Source: Mesorhizobium sp. YM1C-6-2 | GTDB taxonomy: Bacteria; Pseudomonadota; Alphaproteobacteria; Rhizobiales; Rhizobiaceae | Assembly: GCF_003666685.1 (NCBI RefSeq) | Contig: NZ_RCIZ01000010.1 | Span: 1-64,000 of the forward strand | DNA length: 64,000 nt | Direction of reading: 5' to 3' | Shown: one piece after another, positions 46,637-56,135 of the stretch | How positions within the stretch are numbered: position 1 is the first letter of the stretch | Layout: the number at the start of each line of letters is the position of its first letter | Notes under the pieces: generated by a model | What the model was told of the DNA's origin: nothing | Databases searched by the model: none | What the model saw: only the letters and a program-made list of their open reading frames with translations | Made by a program: the position numbers and the translations under genes

Positions 46637-47646
46637 CGATCGCTGAGAGAGCCTCCGCCCGGCCGCTGGCGGTCTCCGGGATTCTCAAGGATCCAATTCT
46701 CTGGCTCCTCGTGTCCATCGTGATCGTCGGTGCTGCGACCTCGCCGCATTATCTGTCGGAACTCAACATCCAGAACCTGTTGCGCAACGCGGCGCTGGTA
46801 GGGCTTCTCGCCACCGGCATGTCGATCGTCCTGATTACCGGCCGGATCGATCTCTCCATCGCCGCGAACATGGTTTTCGCAACGATAATCGGCGTCGTCG
46901 TGACAGCCTGGATCGGTCGCGAATTCGACGTGCGGTGGATTGTAAGAGGCAACACCTTCGTCGGATCGCCCGTGGTCTTCATCGCAGTCTCGATCATGAC
47001 CGGCGTGGCGATCGGGATCGTCAATGGCATCGGCGTGGCCTATCTCAAGGTCGCCTCCTTCATCATGACGCTCGTGTCGCTGACCGCCTTGCGCGGCATG
47101 GGCTATCTGGCGACCAACGGCGCGCCCTTTTATCTCAAGGGCGAGACGTTCAACTGGCTGGGCGATGCGGTATTGCTCGGTGTTCCGGTAAGCTTCGCGC
47201 TGTTCATCATTCTCGTGGCGGTGACGCATTTCTTCCTCACCTGCACGACGACCGGCGGACGGCTCTATGCAATCGGCGGCAATGAGACCGCGACGCTTTA
47301 TTCCGGCATCAAGACGAAACGCTACATCGTCACCGCCTTCGCGCTGAGTGGTTTCTTCGCGACCGTGGCCGGCCTCGTCTTCACGGCACGGCTCAAATCC
47401 GTGGAAGCCGCGCTCGCGCAGGGCTACGAACTCACCGCGATCGCGATCGCGGTGATCGGTGGCGTCGCGCTCGGTGGAGGAACCGGTTCGTTGTGGCGGG
47501 TGCTCCTGGCGGCCGTCACGTTCGCGGCGGGGCTCAATCTGCTGGCCATATGGGGCGTACCGACATGGTACCAGAACCTCGCCATAGGTGCGGTTCTGGT
47601 CCTGGCGGTGGCGATGGCGCGTTTCCAGTACAAGTCGCAACATTGA
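46633..47646 (+). CDS. Sugar ABC transporter permease (RbsC family), second
   Basis: A 337-residue inner-membrane permease with the same family marks: MSIVLITGRIDLSIAANMVF, IGIVNGIGVAYLKVASFIMT, GGRLYAIGGNETATLYSGI and IGGVALGGGTGSLWRVLLAA. Two unlike permeases point to a heterodimeric channel. The gene start overlaps the first permease stop (ATGA). Confidence 0.92.
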   Translation: MTIAERASARPLAVSGILKDPILWLLVSIVIVGAATSPHYLSELNIQNLLRNAALVGLLATGMSIVLITGRIDLSIAANMVFATIIGVVVTAWIGREFDVRWIVRGNTFVGSPVVFIAVSIMTGVAIGIVNGIGVAYLKVASFIMTLVSLTALRGMGYLATNGAPFYLKGETFNWLGDAVLLGVPVSFALFIILVAVTHFFLTCTTTGGRLYAIGGNETATLYSGIKTKRYIVTAFALSGFFATVAGLVFTARLKSVEAALAQGYELTAIAIAVIGGVALGGGTGSLWRVLLAAVTFAAGLNLLAIWGVPTWYQNLAIGAVLVLAVAMARFQYKSQH

Positions 47647-47673
47647 ATTTTATCAAGGCAGGGAGGAACAGCT

Positions 47674-49224
47674 TTGACGGGACATCTGACGATCGGGATC
47701 GACATCGGCACAACCAACGTCAAGGCATGTATTCTAGACACGAATACCGGAAAGATCGTTGCGTTCGGATCGCAGGAGCATCCGCTTTTCCACCCACGGC
47801 CGGGCTATGCCGAACAGGAAGCGGAGAACTATTGGCAGGCGGTGACGTCGTCGATCCGGCAGTGTCTGGAGCAGGGCAACTTTGCCCGCGACATCGCTGG
47901 CGTCGCGATATCGGGGCTGGTCGGCGTGACCTTGCCGGTCAATGATAAGGGCAAACCCCTGCGCCCGGCGATGATCTGGATGGACTCTCGTTCCGAAGAG
48001 GAATGCGATGACATCCGCAAGACCGTGGGCACGCGCGAGATCAATCGCAACAACGGCAACCGGGTGGCACCGTGGTTCATAGATCCCAAGGCGCTGTGGA
48101 TAGCAAAACACGAGCCGCACGTTTTTTCAGCCACGCACAAGTTCCTCTCGCCCGCGGGCTACTGCACCTATCGCATGTGCGGCAATTTCACGATGAACAC
48201 CGGCGATGCCGGGCTGGCCTATGCATACGAATACCAGAAGGAAGCCTGGAATCCCGCAATCGCCAATGCGATCGGAATTCCGATCGAAAAGTTCCCGAGG
48301 CTCTATCGCTCGCACGAGGTCGTCGGCGAGATCACCAGCAAGGCTGCCGAGGAAACCGGTCTGCTTGCCGGCACGATTGTCGCGGCGGGTGGCACCGACA
48401 TCAGTTCGGCCGCGCTCGGCGTCGGGGTGACGAAGGCCGGCGAGGCCTTCTATTCGATGGGAACCGGTTCCAACCTTGGGATCATGATCCCGACGGAACA
48501 GACGCTCGACGAATATCGCATCCTGAAGTGGCCGCATGTGCTGCCGGGCCTGACGATGTTCGATGCGCCGATGGCATTCACCGGGGCGTCGCTGAAGTGG
48601 TTCCGCGATCAATTCGGTGATTCCGAATTCCGGCTCGCGGAACGCATGGGCCAAAACCTCTTCGACCTCTTCACCGAACAGGCGAAGCAGGTCCCGGCCT
48701 GTTCGAATGGACTGTTGTACCTTCCTTATCTGGGCAATTCGCTGGCGCCGAACTGGAACAGTCGCGCGACCGGCGTTTTCTTCGGCGTTCAGCCGACAAC
48801 CACGCGCGCGACGATGATCCGTGCGCTCATTGAGGGCGTCGCGTTCGATGTCCTTTCAAACTTCCGCATCGCCGAAGCGGCTGGCGCGAAGATCGATACG
48901 CTGGTCCTCAATGGGGGACCGACCAAGAGCCGGTTCTGGAACCAGATCACGGCGAATGTCGTCAACCGGCCGCTCAAGGTGCCGGACATCGGCGAGGCTG
49001 CGCCGATCGGCGATGCGGTGCTGGCTGCGGTTGCAGCCGGTATTTATCCCGATCCGGTCACGCCGCTTGGCGATATCGTCAAGATCAAGGAGACCATCGA
49101 TCCAGATCCCGCGATGAACCGCCGTTATGTCGACTTCTTCGAGGAGTGGTGCCTGGTCTACCAGAGCCTCGTCGGCTCGATGGACAGGCATCGTGCGCTG
49201 CTCGACAAATACAGCGTGAACTGA
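47674..49224 (+). CDS. FGGY-family carbohydrate kinase
   Basis: A 516-residue sugar kinase. N-terminal ATPase-fold motif IGIDIGTTNVKACIL, the substrate-side PAMIWMDSRSEEE, and the C-terminal LVLNGGPTKSRFWNQITANV are standard for FGGY kinases. It starts with TTG at 47674, six bases after GGGAGGA. It should phosphorylate the imported sugar or polyol, or its demethylated product; the substrate cannot be named from sequence. Confidence 0.9.
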   Translation: MTGHLTIGIDIGTTNVKACILDTNTGKIVAFGSQEHPLFHPRPGYAEQEAENYWQAVTSSIRQCLEQGNFARDIAGVAISGLVGVTLPVNDKGKPLRPAMIWMDSRSEEECDDIRKTVGTREINRNNGNRVAPWFIDPKALWIAKHEPHVFSATHKFLSPAGYCTYRMCGNFTMNTGDAGLAYAYEYQKEAWNPAIANAIGIPIEKFPRLYRSHEVVGEITSKAAEETGLLAGTIVAAGGTDISSAALGVGVTKAGEAFYSMGTGSNLGIMIPTEQTLDEYRILKWPHVLPGLTMFDAPMAFTGASLKWFRDQFGDSEFRLAERMGQNLFDLFTEQAKQVPACSNGLLYLPYLGNSLAPNWNSRATGVFFGVQPTTTRATMIRALIEGVAFDVLSNFRIAEAAGAKIDTLVLNGGPTKSRFWNQITANVVNRPLKVPDIGEAAPIGDAVLAAVAAGIYPDPVTPLGDIVKIKETIDPDPAMNRRYVDFFEEWCLVYQSLVGSMDRHRALLDKYSVN

Positions 49225-49231
49225 GGCGATC

Positions 49232-50725
49232 GTGGAAAACATCGCGCCAATCCTCGAACTTCGCGGCATCAGCAAGACGTTCCCGGGCGTTCGCGCGCTC
49301 TCGAACGTCTCATTCGATCTTCGGGCCGGCGAGGTTCATGCACTCGTCGGAGAGAATGGCGCAGGAAAATCCACGCTTCTGTCCTGCATGAACGGGCTAC
49401 TGCAACCCAATGAGGGTGAGATCCTGATCGACGGCAAACAGGCTGTCCTCTCCAGCCCTTCGATCGCCATAGAGCATCGTCTGGCCATGGTTCACCAGGA
49501 ACTGGTTCTCTGCCCCAATCTCAGTGTGGCCCAGAACATATTTCTCGGACGGGAACCGAAGCGTGGGCTCGGCGCTCTTGATCGCGTCGCGATGAACCGG
49601 AAGGCGACCGAACTTCTCGACATGATCGGCGTCGAGATCGACCCCAAGCGGGTGCTTGGAACACTCAGTCTCAACGAACAGCAGATCGTGGAAATCTGCC
49701 GTGCCCTGGCGACAGACCCGAAAGTTATCGTGCTCGACGAGCCGACGGCATCGCTCAACGACGACCAGGTCATTCACCTGCTGAACGTCGTCAAGCTTCT
49801 CAAGGCGCGAGGTCTGGGGATTGTCTATGTCTCGCATCGGCTTAACGAGGTGCTGGAGCTTTCCGATCGGATCACCGTCCTGCGCGACGGCAGCGTCGTC
49901 ACCACGGTCGATGCCGAAGGCATGACCGAGCCTCAACTCGTTTCCTACATGGTAGGCAAGGCCCGTGCGGGTGCCAGGAGCGATTTTCGCGAGCGCAGGC
50001 ATGGTGGGGTGATGCTCGAACTCGACGGGCTATCCAAGGCCGGCAAGTTCCAGGATGTTTCATTCAAGGTTCGGCGGGGCGAGATCGTCGGCATCGCGGG
50101 ATTGCTTGGTTGCAACCGGGAAGCCGTCGCGCAGGCGATCTTCGGTGCGACAAGCACTGACCAGGGCGAGATCCTGATACGCGAAACACCGGCGCGGTTT
50201 CGGTCTCCGCACGACGCGATTCGCTTGGGCGTCGCTTACATGCCTGCCGACCGCAAGAACGAAGGCCTCGTCCTGGACATGAACATCGCCGACAATGCGA
50301 GCATGGCGACGCTCGGCAGCCTCGGCACCTGGGGGGTGTTGCGACGCGGTCGCGTGCGGCGCATGGCCTCGGATATCGTCAAACTGCTCTCCATCAAGGT
50401 CAGCAGCTTGTCCCAGAAGGCTTCGCAGCTTTCCGGCGGCAACCAGCAGAAAATCGTCATCGGCAAATGGATTGCCCGCAATAGCGAGATCGTTGTCGCG
50501 GAAGATCCGACCCGCGGCGTGGACATCGGCGCGAAGGCGGAAATCTGGAATTCCCTGCAGTCACTGGCGGATGAGGGCAAGGCGCTCGTCGTCATGACGA
50601 CGGAACTGCAGGAAATGCTGCATGTCTGCGACCGCATTCTCGTCATGAGCAGAGGGCGGATAACCGGCGAGTTCCAACGTCACGAGTTTTCGGCCGAGAC
50701 CATCACGCAACGGTTCTTTGCGTAA
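49232..50725 (+). CDS. Sugar ABC transporter ATP-binding protein (RbsA/MglA family)
   Basis: A 497-residue protein with two ATPase domains. Domain 1 has Walker A GENGAGKSTLL and KVIVLDEPTASLNDDQ. Domain 2 has a degenerate Walker A (GLLGCNREAVAQAIF) but an intact signature LSGGNQQKIVIGKWIARN and EDPTRGVDIGAKAE, which is typical of the class. It starts with GTG at 49232, seven bases after the kinase stop. It serves the two permeases above. Confidence 0.94.
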   Translation: MENIAPILELRGISKTFPGVRALSNVSFDLRAGEVHALVGENGAGKSTLLSCMNGLLQPNEGEILIDGKQAVLSSPSIAIEHRLAMVHQELVLCPNLSVAQNIFLGREPKRGLGALDRVAMNRKATELLDMIGVEIDPKRVLGTLSLNEQQIVEICRALATDPKVIVLDEPTASLNDDQVIHLLNVVKLLKARGLGIVYVSHRLNEVLELSDRITVLRDGSVVTTVDAEGMTEPQLVSYMVGKARAGARSDFRERRHGGVMLELDGLSKAGKFQDVSFKVRRGEIVGIAGLLGCNREAVAQAIFGATSTDQGEILIRETPARFRSPHDAIRLGVAYMPADRKNEGLVLDMNIADNASMATLGSLGTWGVLRRGRVRRMASDIVKLLSIKVSSLSQKASQLSGGNQQKIVIGKWIARNSEIVVAEDPTRGVDIGAKAEIWNSLQSLADEGKALVVMTTELQEMLHVCDRILVMSRGRITGEFQRHEFSAETITQRFFA

Positions 50726-50872
50726 CCACCGGAAGCCGCGCGTGGCTGGTCGAGGCCACCATTCTTCGCCCCGACGCAATATGAATGACCCTATCAGAAC
50801 AATGAATTTTCTCCGTTCCGGACCGGTCGTTAGAATTGCACGGCAGTTATCAGTTTCGAGCTGGAGAATACC

Positions 50873-51862
50873 ATGGAAGGGAATAATTCCGCGAGCTATG
50901 CCGGCATCGGCGGGGTAGGGAGCAACATCTGGCCACTGACCGGGCCGGAGGTCGTTTCCCGCGAGAAACTGAAGGAGCTTCGGGTTCGCACCAACGGCCC
51001 AGGGCTCTACAATCTCGCGATCCATGTCCTTGCGTTGGCTGTGACAGGATCACTCGTCTATTTCGCCTCCGGGAACCTGTGGCTGCAGGTGCCGGCGATG
51101 CTGGTCTACGGGACCGTGATCGTCCTGATGTTTGCGCCGCTCCACGAATGCTCGCACGGCACGGCCTTCCGTTCCCGCTGGCTTAACCACGCGGTGGGCT
51201 TCGCAATAGGCGCCCTCACGATGAGGCCCTTCCTGTATTTCAAATATCGGCATGCCGCCCACCACACCTACACCCAGCATGACGAGCGCGATCCCGACAT
51301 CGTGCCGTTTCCCACGACATTCCGCGAATATTTCTCGATGATTCTCGGCGCGTCCTTCTGGCCCAAGCTCATCGGCACGCTCGTAAGAGGCTCGACGGGT
51401 CGATACGACGAGGAGGAAAAGCGCTTTCTACCGGACACCGTGCGTGGCCAGGTCTCGCTTGAGATCCGGCTTCTGGTGCTGCTTTACGTTTCGATCGCCG
51501 CAGCCTCCGTCTATTTCGGCAGCACGATCGCGCTCTTCTACTGGTTCCTCCCGCGTGTGATGGGCGAGCCGGTGCTCCGTGCAATCCGCATGGCTGAGCA
51601 TACCGGTGCCGACGAGAGCCCGGATCTGCTTGCCAATACCCGGACGACGCTGGTCAACCCGATCATGCGCCAGCTTTATTGGAACATGCCGTTCCATGCC
51701 GAGCATCACCTTGCGTCTTCGGTGCCGTTCCATGCCCTGGGCAGGTTGCACGATCACGTCGAACCTCACCTGAAACATGTCAGCAAGGGCTATTTCCAGG
51801 TTCACCGGGAAATCCTCGGCGAAGTCGGCCGCATGCGCCGGGAAGCAAGACAGGCAGCATGA
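50873..51862 (+). CDS. Fatty-acid-desaturase-like di-iron oxygenase, MocD-like
   Basis: A 329-residue membrane-associated di-iron enzyme. The three histidine boxes are HECSHG (about residue 90), HAAHHTYTQHD (about 127) and HAEHH (about 276), and hydrophobic pairs lie between them. Its neighbours are a ferredoxin reductase (4-base overlap) and a Rieske ferredoxin, not lipid genes. That matches MocD, the oxygenase thought to act with MocE and MocF to demethylate the rhizopine 3-O-methyl-scyllo-inosamine. A role in oxidative O- or N-demethylation is inferred. Confidence 0.88.
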   Translation: MEGNNSASYAGIGGVGSNIWPLTGPEVVSREKLKELRVRTNGPGLYNLAIHVLALAVTGSLVYFASGNLWLQVPAMLVYGTVIVLMFAPLHECSHGTAFRSRWLNHAVGFAIGALTMRPFLYFKYRHAAHHTYTQHDERDPDIVPFPTTFREYFSMILGASFWPKLIGTLVRGSTGRYDEEEKRFLPDTVRGQVSLEIRLLVLLYVSIAAASVYFGSTIALFYWFLPRVMGEPVLRAIRMAEHTGADESPDLLANTRTTLVNPIMRQLYWNMPFHAEHHLASSVPFHALGRLHDHVEPHLKHVSKGYFQVHREILGEVGRMRREARQAA

Positions 51863-53088
51863 CTGCCAACAATGCTGCCGTAGTGATCGTCGGCGCCGGA
51901 CATGCCGGCGGCCGATGTGCCGAGCGACTTCGACATTTCGGCTGGCGGGGCCGGATCGTTCTCATCGGCGACGAACCTGTCGCCCCCTATGAGCGGCCGC
52001 CGCTGTCGAAGGCCGTTCTTTGCGATGAGTCCGAACCGGCGCCGAGCTTCATCATCGACGAGGACACGATTGCCCGACTTGGCATCGAATATCGTCCGAA
52101 TGCGATCGTGCGCAGTGTATGGGCCAAGGACCGCCAGATAGTGCTCGAGGACGCAACCAAGCTTGCCTATGACAAGCTGGTTCTCGCCACCGGCTTGACG
52201 CCCCGCCGGCTGCCGCTGATCGATGTGCTTGGCGAAAAGGTGTTCTACCTGCACAAACTCGACGAGGCCCGCGCTCTGCGCGGGGCGGTCGTGCAGGGTC
52301 AGGAAATACTGATCGTCGGCGCAGGTTTCATTGGCCTGGAGGTTGCCGCGAGCGCGACGAAACTCGGCGCTCGGGTTACTGTCGTCGAGACGGCGCCGCG
52401 CGCGCTTTCGCGCGTCCTTCCCGCGGAGATTTCCGCTTCCATCGTCGCCTGTCATGAAAAGTCCGGTGTCCGCATCCTTTGCGGGCGGACAATTGGAAAA
52501 GTCACGCAGGCGCCCGAAGAGATCGCCGTTCATCTGGATGACGGCACGGTGATCCGTCCCGATATCGTAATCGTCGGCATAGGCGGCGTTCCAAACGCCG
52601 TGCTTGCCCGCTCCGCGGGCCTTGCCTTGTCCAATGGTATTGAAGTCGATGCGGATTGCCGGACCAGCAATCCCGACATCTACGCGATCGGAGACATCGC
52701 GGCCTACCTGGAACCGGATGGCCAGCGCAGCCGGGTCGAATCCTGGATGAACGCCGAGGAAACGGCCGCGAATGCGGCCCGCTCGATTTGCGGGGAGGAG
52801 TCGGCTCAGAGGAATGTTCCGTTGTTCTGGACGGATCAATATGACCGCAGGTTCCAGATCGTGGGAAGATTTCTTCCCGATGCCGAAATCTATTTCCAGG
52901 GCCGACCCGGCGAACCTGGTTATCTTGCCTACTCGGTGAAAAATGGACGCCTGACAGGAGCGTTCGGCGTGGATGCGGCGCGCGCGGTTCGGAAAGCGCA
53001 GCGGGCCATAGGCAGTAGTGACGCCGTCACCCACCGTGAACTTGTCGATGCGGGGTTTTCCACGGCGGTGGAGCCCGTGGACGCGTGA
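51859..53088 (+). CDS. FAD-dependent ferredoxin reductase, MocF-like
   Basis: A 409-residue reductase of the BphA4/rhodocoxin-reductase type. FAD-binding GAGHAGGRCAERLR is at residues 11-24, PYERPPLSK follows, the NAD-binding GAGFIGLEVAASATKLG is near 155, and YAIGDIAAY near 275. The C-terminal domain has FWTDQYDRRFQIVG. It would pass electrons from NAD(P)H to the Rieske ferredoxin. Start ATG at 51859 overlaps the oxygenase stop by 4 bases. Confidence 0.92.
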   Translation: MTANNAAVVIVGAGHAGGRCAERLRHFGWRGRIVLIGDEPVAPYERPPLSKAVLCDESEPAPSFIIDEDTIARLGIEYRPNAIVRSVWAKDRQIVLEDATKLAYDKLVLATGLTPRRLPLIDVLGEKVFYLHKLDEARALRGAVVQGQEILIVGAGFIGLEVAASATKLGARVTVVETAPRALSRVLPAEISASIVACHEKSGVRILCGRTIGKVTQAPEEIAVHLDDGTVIRPDIVIVGIGGVPNAVLARSAGLALSNGIEVDADCRTSNPDIYAIGDIAAYLEPDGQRSRVESWMNAEETAANAARSICGEESAQRNVPLFWTDQYDRRFQIVGRFLPDAEIYFQGRPGEPGYLAYSVKNGRLTGAFGVDAARAVRKAQRAIGSSDAVTHRELVDAGFSTAVEPVDA

Positions 53089-53098
53089 GGCTGGAAAC

Positions 53099-54208
53099 AT
53101 GATAAAGACCACCGCTGCGATCTGCGTCGCGCCCAATGTTCCGCTTGAAATCGATACGCTGACCGTTGATGGGCCGGGGCCGGGTGAAGTGCTTGTGGAG
53201 ATTGTCGCCAGCGGCCTCTGCCATACCGACCTTACCGCGTTGGAAGGCGTCAACGCCAGCAGCGTCTACCCGCTCATTCCCGGACATGAGGGCGCCGGGC
53301 GGGTTGTGGAAGTCGGCCTCGGCGTTACCACGCTGTGCATCGACGACCATGTCATACCGCTATACGGACCGGAATGCGGCGAATGCAGCATGTGCCGCTC
53401 CAAGCGTACGAACCTCTGCTGGACCATCAAGCCCACCCGCGACCGAGGCGTCATGCCTGACGGCACGTCGCGCTTCATGCGAGGTAACAAGCCCGTTCAC
53501 CATTTCATGGGAACGTCGACACTGTCGCGCTACACCGTGGTGCCGGAGATCGCGCTGGCAAAGATCCGCAAGGATGCTCCCCTGGACAAGGTCTGTCTCT
53601 TCGGCTGCGGGGTGACCACCGGCGTGGGTGCGGCGCTTGCCCATGTTCGACCGGGAGACAAGGTCGCCGTCTTTGGTCTTGGCGGCATCGGCGTGAACAT
53701 AATCCAGGGTGCGAGGATCGCCGGTGCATCCAGGATCATAGGCATTGACATCAGTTCGGCAAAGACCGAACTCGCCACAAGCTACGGCATGACGGACTTC
53801 ATCCGTCCTGGACCGGACGCACCCGATCCTGTCGTTGCTATACGAGACCTGACTGGCGGCGGGGTTGACGTGGCTTTCGAATGCACCGGCGTCCTTGGTG
53901 TCATGCGGCAGTCCCTTGATTGTTGCGTCCCCGCATGGGGCGTAAGCGTGCTGCTGGGCGTCGAACCTTCGGGTTCCGAACTTTCCTTTCCCCCGGTGCA
54001 GGTGCGCTACGGCAAGTCGATCGTCGGCAGCTATTTCGGCGGCATCAAGGGGAGAACCGGGCTACCCGGGTTGATCGACCGCTTCATGGAAGGCGAGATC
54101 GACCTCGACAGGCAGATCACGCACAGACTGCAACTTCATGAGGTGAACGAGGGCTTCCACCTCATGAAGCAGGGCAAGTCGGTGCGCAGCGTCGTGATGT
54201 TCGAGTGA
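53099..54208 (+). CDS. Class III zinc alcohol dehydrogenase (formaldehyde dehydrogenase type)
   Basis: A 369-residue zinc enzyme. Catalytic zinc ligands are in SGLCHTDLTALEG and PGHEGAG, structural zinc cysteines in PECGECSMCRSKRTNLC, and the NAD site is FGLGGIGVNIIQGARIAG. It keeps the class III features MPDGTSRF, YTVVPEIALAKI and APLDKVCLFGCGVTTGVG of glutathione-dependent formaldehyde dehydrogenases. After an oxygenase set, oxidation of formaldehyde released by demethylation is an attractive role. Ten bases follow the reductase gene. Confidence 0.88.
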   Translation: MIKTTAAICVAPNVPLEIDTLTVDGPGPGEVLVEIVASGLCHTDLTALEGVNASSVYPLIPGHEGAGRVVEVGLGVTTLCIDDHVIPLYGPECGECSMCRSKRTNLCWTIKPTRDRGVMPDGTSRFMRGNKPVHHFMGTSTLSRYTVVPEIALAKIRKDAPLDKVCLFGCGVTTGVGAALAHVRPGDKVAVFGLGGIGVNIIQGARIAGASRIIGIDISSAKTELATSYGMTDFIRPGPDAPDPVVAIRDLTGGGVDVAFECTGVLGVMRQSLDCCVPAWGVSVLLGVEPSGSELSFPPVQVRYGKSIVGSYFGGIKGRTGLPGLIDRFMEGEIDLDRQITHRLQLHEVNEGFHLMKQGKSVRSVVMFE

Positions 54209-54217
54209 AGGCGAGCC

Positions 54218-55099
54218 GTGGCCAGAGCCGATGAGCCCGACTACGTGTTTCGGGATCGCCATCCCGAACGCCATGACGTCTACGCGCTGTACGACATGGA
54301 AAGTGAGCGGAGCAGGAAGGAATTTCAATGCTTCCTCGACCTGCCTTACGGTCAGCACGAGCGGATGACCTTCGATCTCTTTCCCGGCCGCCGCAATAGT
54401 CCCCTGGTGATCTTCTTCCACGGCGGCTACTGGCAGAGCCTTGACAAGCGACGCTTCAGTTTCGTGGCGGGAGCCCTGAGGGCGCGCGGTTTTTCAGTGG
54501 CACTTCCAAACTATCCTCTTGCCCCTGGCGTAACATTGGAGCGCTGCGTAGCCGCGGCGGTATCCAGCGTGCCGGCGGTGTTCGAAGCGCTTTCCCGGTG
54601 CGGCGCGCAGCCGTCCGTATGGCTTACGTCAGGTCATTCCGCTGGCGGTCATCTCGCGGTCTGGGCCGGCAAGGCCGCCAGCCAGATGCCGCAGCTACGT
54701 ACCCGACCTTTTGCGGGAATGGCGCCGATCAGCGGCATCTTCGATCTGCAACCGCTTGTCGGAACGAGTCTCAACAGGGCGCTGAAACTCACCTTGGCAC
54801 GCGCTGCTGGGCTGGGGCCTGTCAATCAAGACCTTCCCAGGACGAGCTATCGGCTGTTTGTCGGAAGCGATGAGACGGCGGGCTTCGTCGGTCAGTCTGA
54901 AACGTTCAGGCACAGGCTTTCGGATGCCGGCCGCGACGTGATCATCCAACGCCTCGCAGGGCGCAATCACTACACCGTGCTGAAGGATTTGCTTTCCACG
55001 GATTCGAGTGTGATGAAGGCGATAGAGGACTTGATTGGAACGGGGGGAGGAAACCTTGCCAATCGGAGAGGCGGCGAGAAATCGCCTGAACTACGTTAA
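54218..55099 (+). CDS. Alpha/beta hydrolase, kynurenine-formamidase-like
   Basis: A 293-residue hydrolase. The oxyanion motif HGGYWQSLDKRRFSFVAGAL (about residue 68), nucleophile GHSAGGHLAVW (about 139-145) and catalytic His in GRNHYTVL are present. The HGGYW type is found in arylformamidases and related esterases. In this operon it might hydrolyse a formyl ester or thioester formed after formaldehyde oxidation, but that is a guess. It starts with GTG and overlaps the LysR gene by about 44 bases. Confidence 0.82.
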   Translation: MARADEPDYVFRDRHPERHDVYALYDMESERSRKEFQCFLDLPYGQHERMTFDLFPGRRNSPLVIFFHGGYWQSLDKRRFSFVAGALRARGFSVALPNYPLAPGVTLERCVAAAVSSVPAVFEALSRCGAQPSVWLTSGHSAGGHLAVWAGKAASQMPQLRTRPFAGMAPISGIFDLQPLVGTSLNRALKLTLARAAGLGPVNQDLPRTSYRLFVGSDETAGFVGQSETFRHRLSDAGRDVIIQRLAGRNHYTVLKDLLSTDSSVMKAIEDLIGTGGGNLANRRGGEKSPELR

Positions 55100-55997
55100 C
55101 TTCAACCAACTGCGATCCTTTTATGCGGTCGCACGCGAGTCGAGCTTCACCAAGGCGGCCGAGCTGCTGTGCATCGGTCAGCCTACCGTCACGACGCAGG
55201 TCAAGACCCTGGAGGAGACCTACAATCTCCAGCTATTCGTACGCGGGCCCAATGAGCTGAAGCTCACCGACGCCGGCGAGGCTCTGCTTGCCGTGGCGAA
55301 ACAGATATTCTCGCTGGAAGAGCGTGCGCACTCCCTGCTGAACACGGTTGGCAATCAATTCGCCGGGCGCATGCATATCGGCACGGTCGGGCCCTTGTTC
55401 GTGATGAAGCTGCTGTCCAGCTACATCGATCGCTTCCCGTTGATGCATGTCACGCTGGAGAGCGCCAATTCGGATACGGTCTACCAAAAATTGCTCAACT
55501 ATGAGGTGGACGTCGGCGTCTTGGGAAGCGACTACAACGATCCGCGGCTGGACCTGGTTTGTCTCGGCAAGCACGAAGTGGTCATCGCCATTCCGGTCGG
55601 GCATCCCTGGACGCATCGGAAGCAGCTTAACGTGGAGGAACTCGACGGCCAGCGGCTGATCATGCGCGAGAAGGGGTCCATGACAAGGCGCGCCCTGGAG
55701 GAGGTCCTTGCGATCAACAACATCAGACCGAATGTCGTCATGGAGCTTTCACGCGATTCTGTTCTCGAAGCCACGGCAGCCGGGCTTGGGCTTGGCATCA
55801 TTTCCGATTTCGAATTTTCGCGTGACGACAGGCTTCGTGCCCTCTCCATAGCGGAATATCAGCCCTATACGCGATCCTACGTAGCCTGCCTCAAGGAGCG
55901 TAGCAGCATTCCCTCCATCGACGCGTTCGTACGGATGTCACGCGACTACGCATCGGCGGAAAATGAACGACTTCGCGCAGACACTGTTGGCGCCTGA
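55056..55997 (+). CDS. LysR-type transcriptional regulator
   Basis: About 313 residues with a LysR winged helix (FNQLRSFYAVARESSFTKAA, then IGQPTVTTQVKTLEETYNL) and an effector domain to the end. I favour TTG 55056, placed six bases after GGGGGAGG, over TTG 55035. It is the last gene of the MocDEF-like operon and overlaps the hydrolase gene. It probably autoregulates the whole set. Confidence 0.85.
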   Translation: MPIGEAARNRLNYVNFNQLRSFYAVARESSFTKAAELLCIGQPTVTTQVKTLEETYNLQLFVRGPNELKLTDAGEALLAVAKQIFSLEERAHSLLNTVGNQFAGRMHIGTVGPLFVMKLLSSYIDRFPLMHVTLESANSDTVYQKLLNYEVDVGVLGSDYNDPRLDLVCLGKHEVVIAIPVGHPWTHRKQLNVEELDGQRLIMREKGSMTRRALEEVLAINNIRPNVVMELSRDSVLEATAAGLGLGIISDFEFSRDDRLRALSIAEYQPYTRSYVACLKERSSIPSIDAFVRMSRDYASAENERLRADTVGA

Positions 55998-56135
55998 TGG
56001 CTGCCGTCCGGGAGGGCAACCGGTCGGCGGCGGAGTTGGGACGTGATGGCAAAACTCCCCGATGCCTCCAGGCGTTTCATGCGTCGCGACGCTCTTGTCA
56101 TGCCGAGTGAGCCTCGGATGCAGTCGTACCATCCC

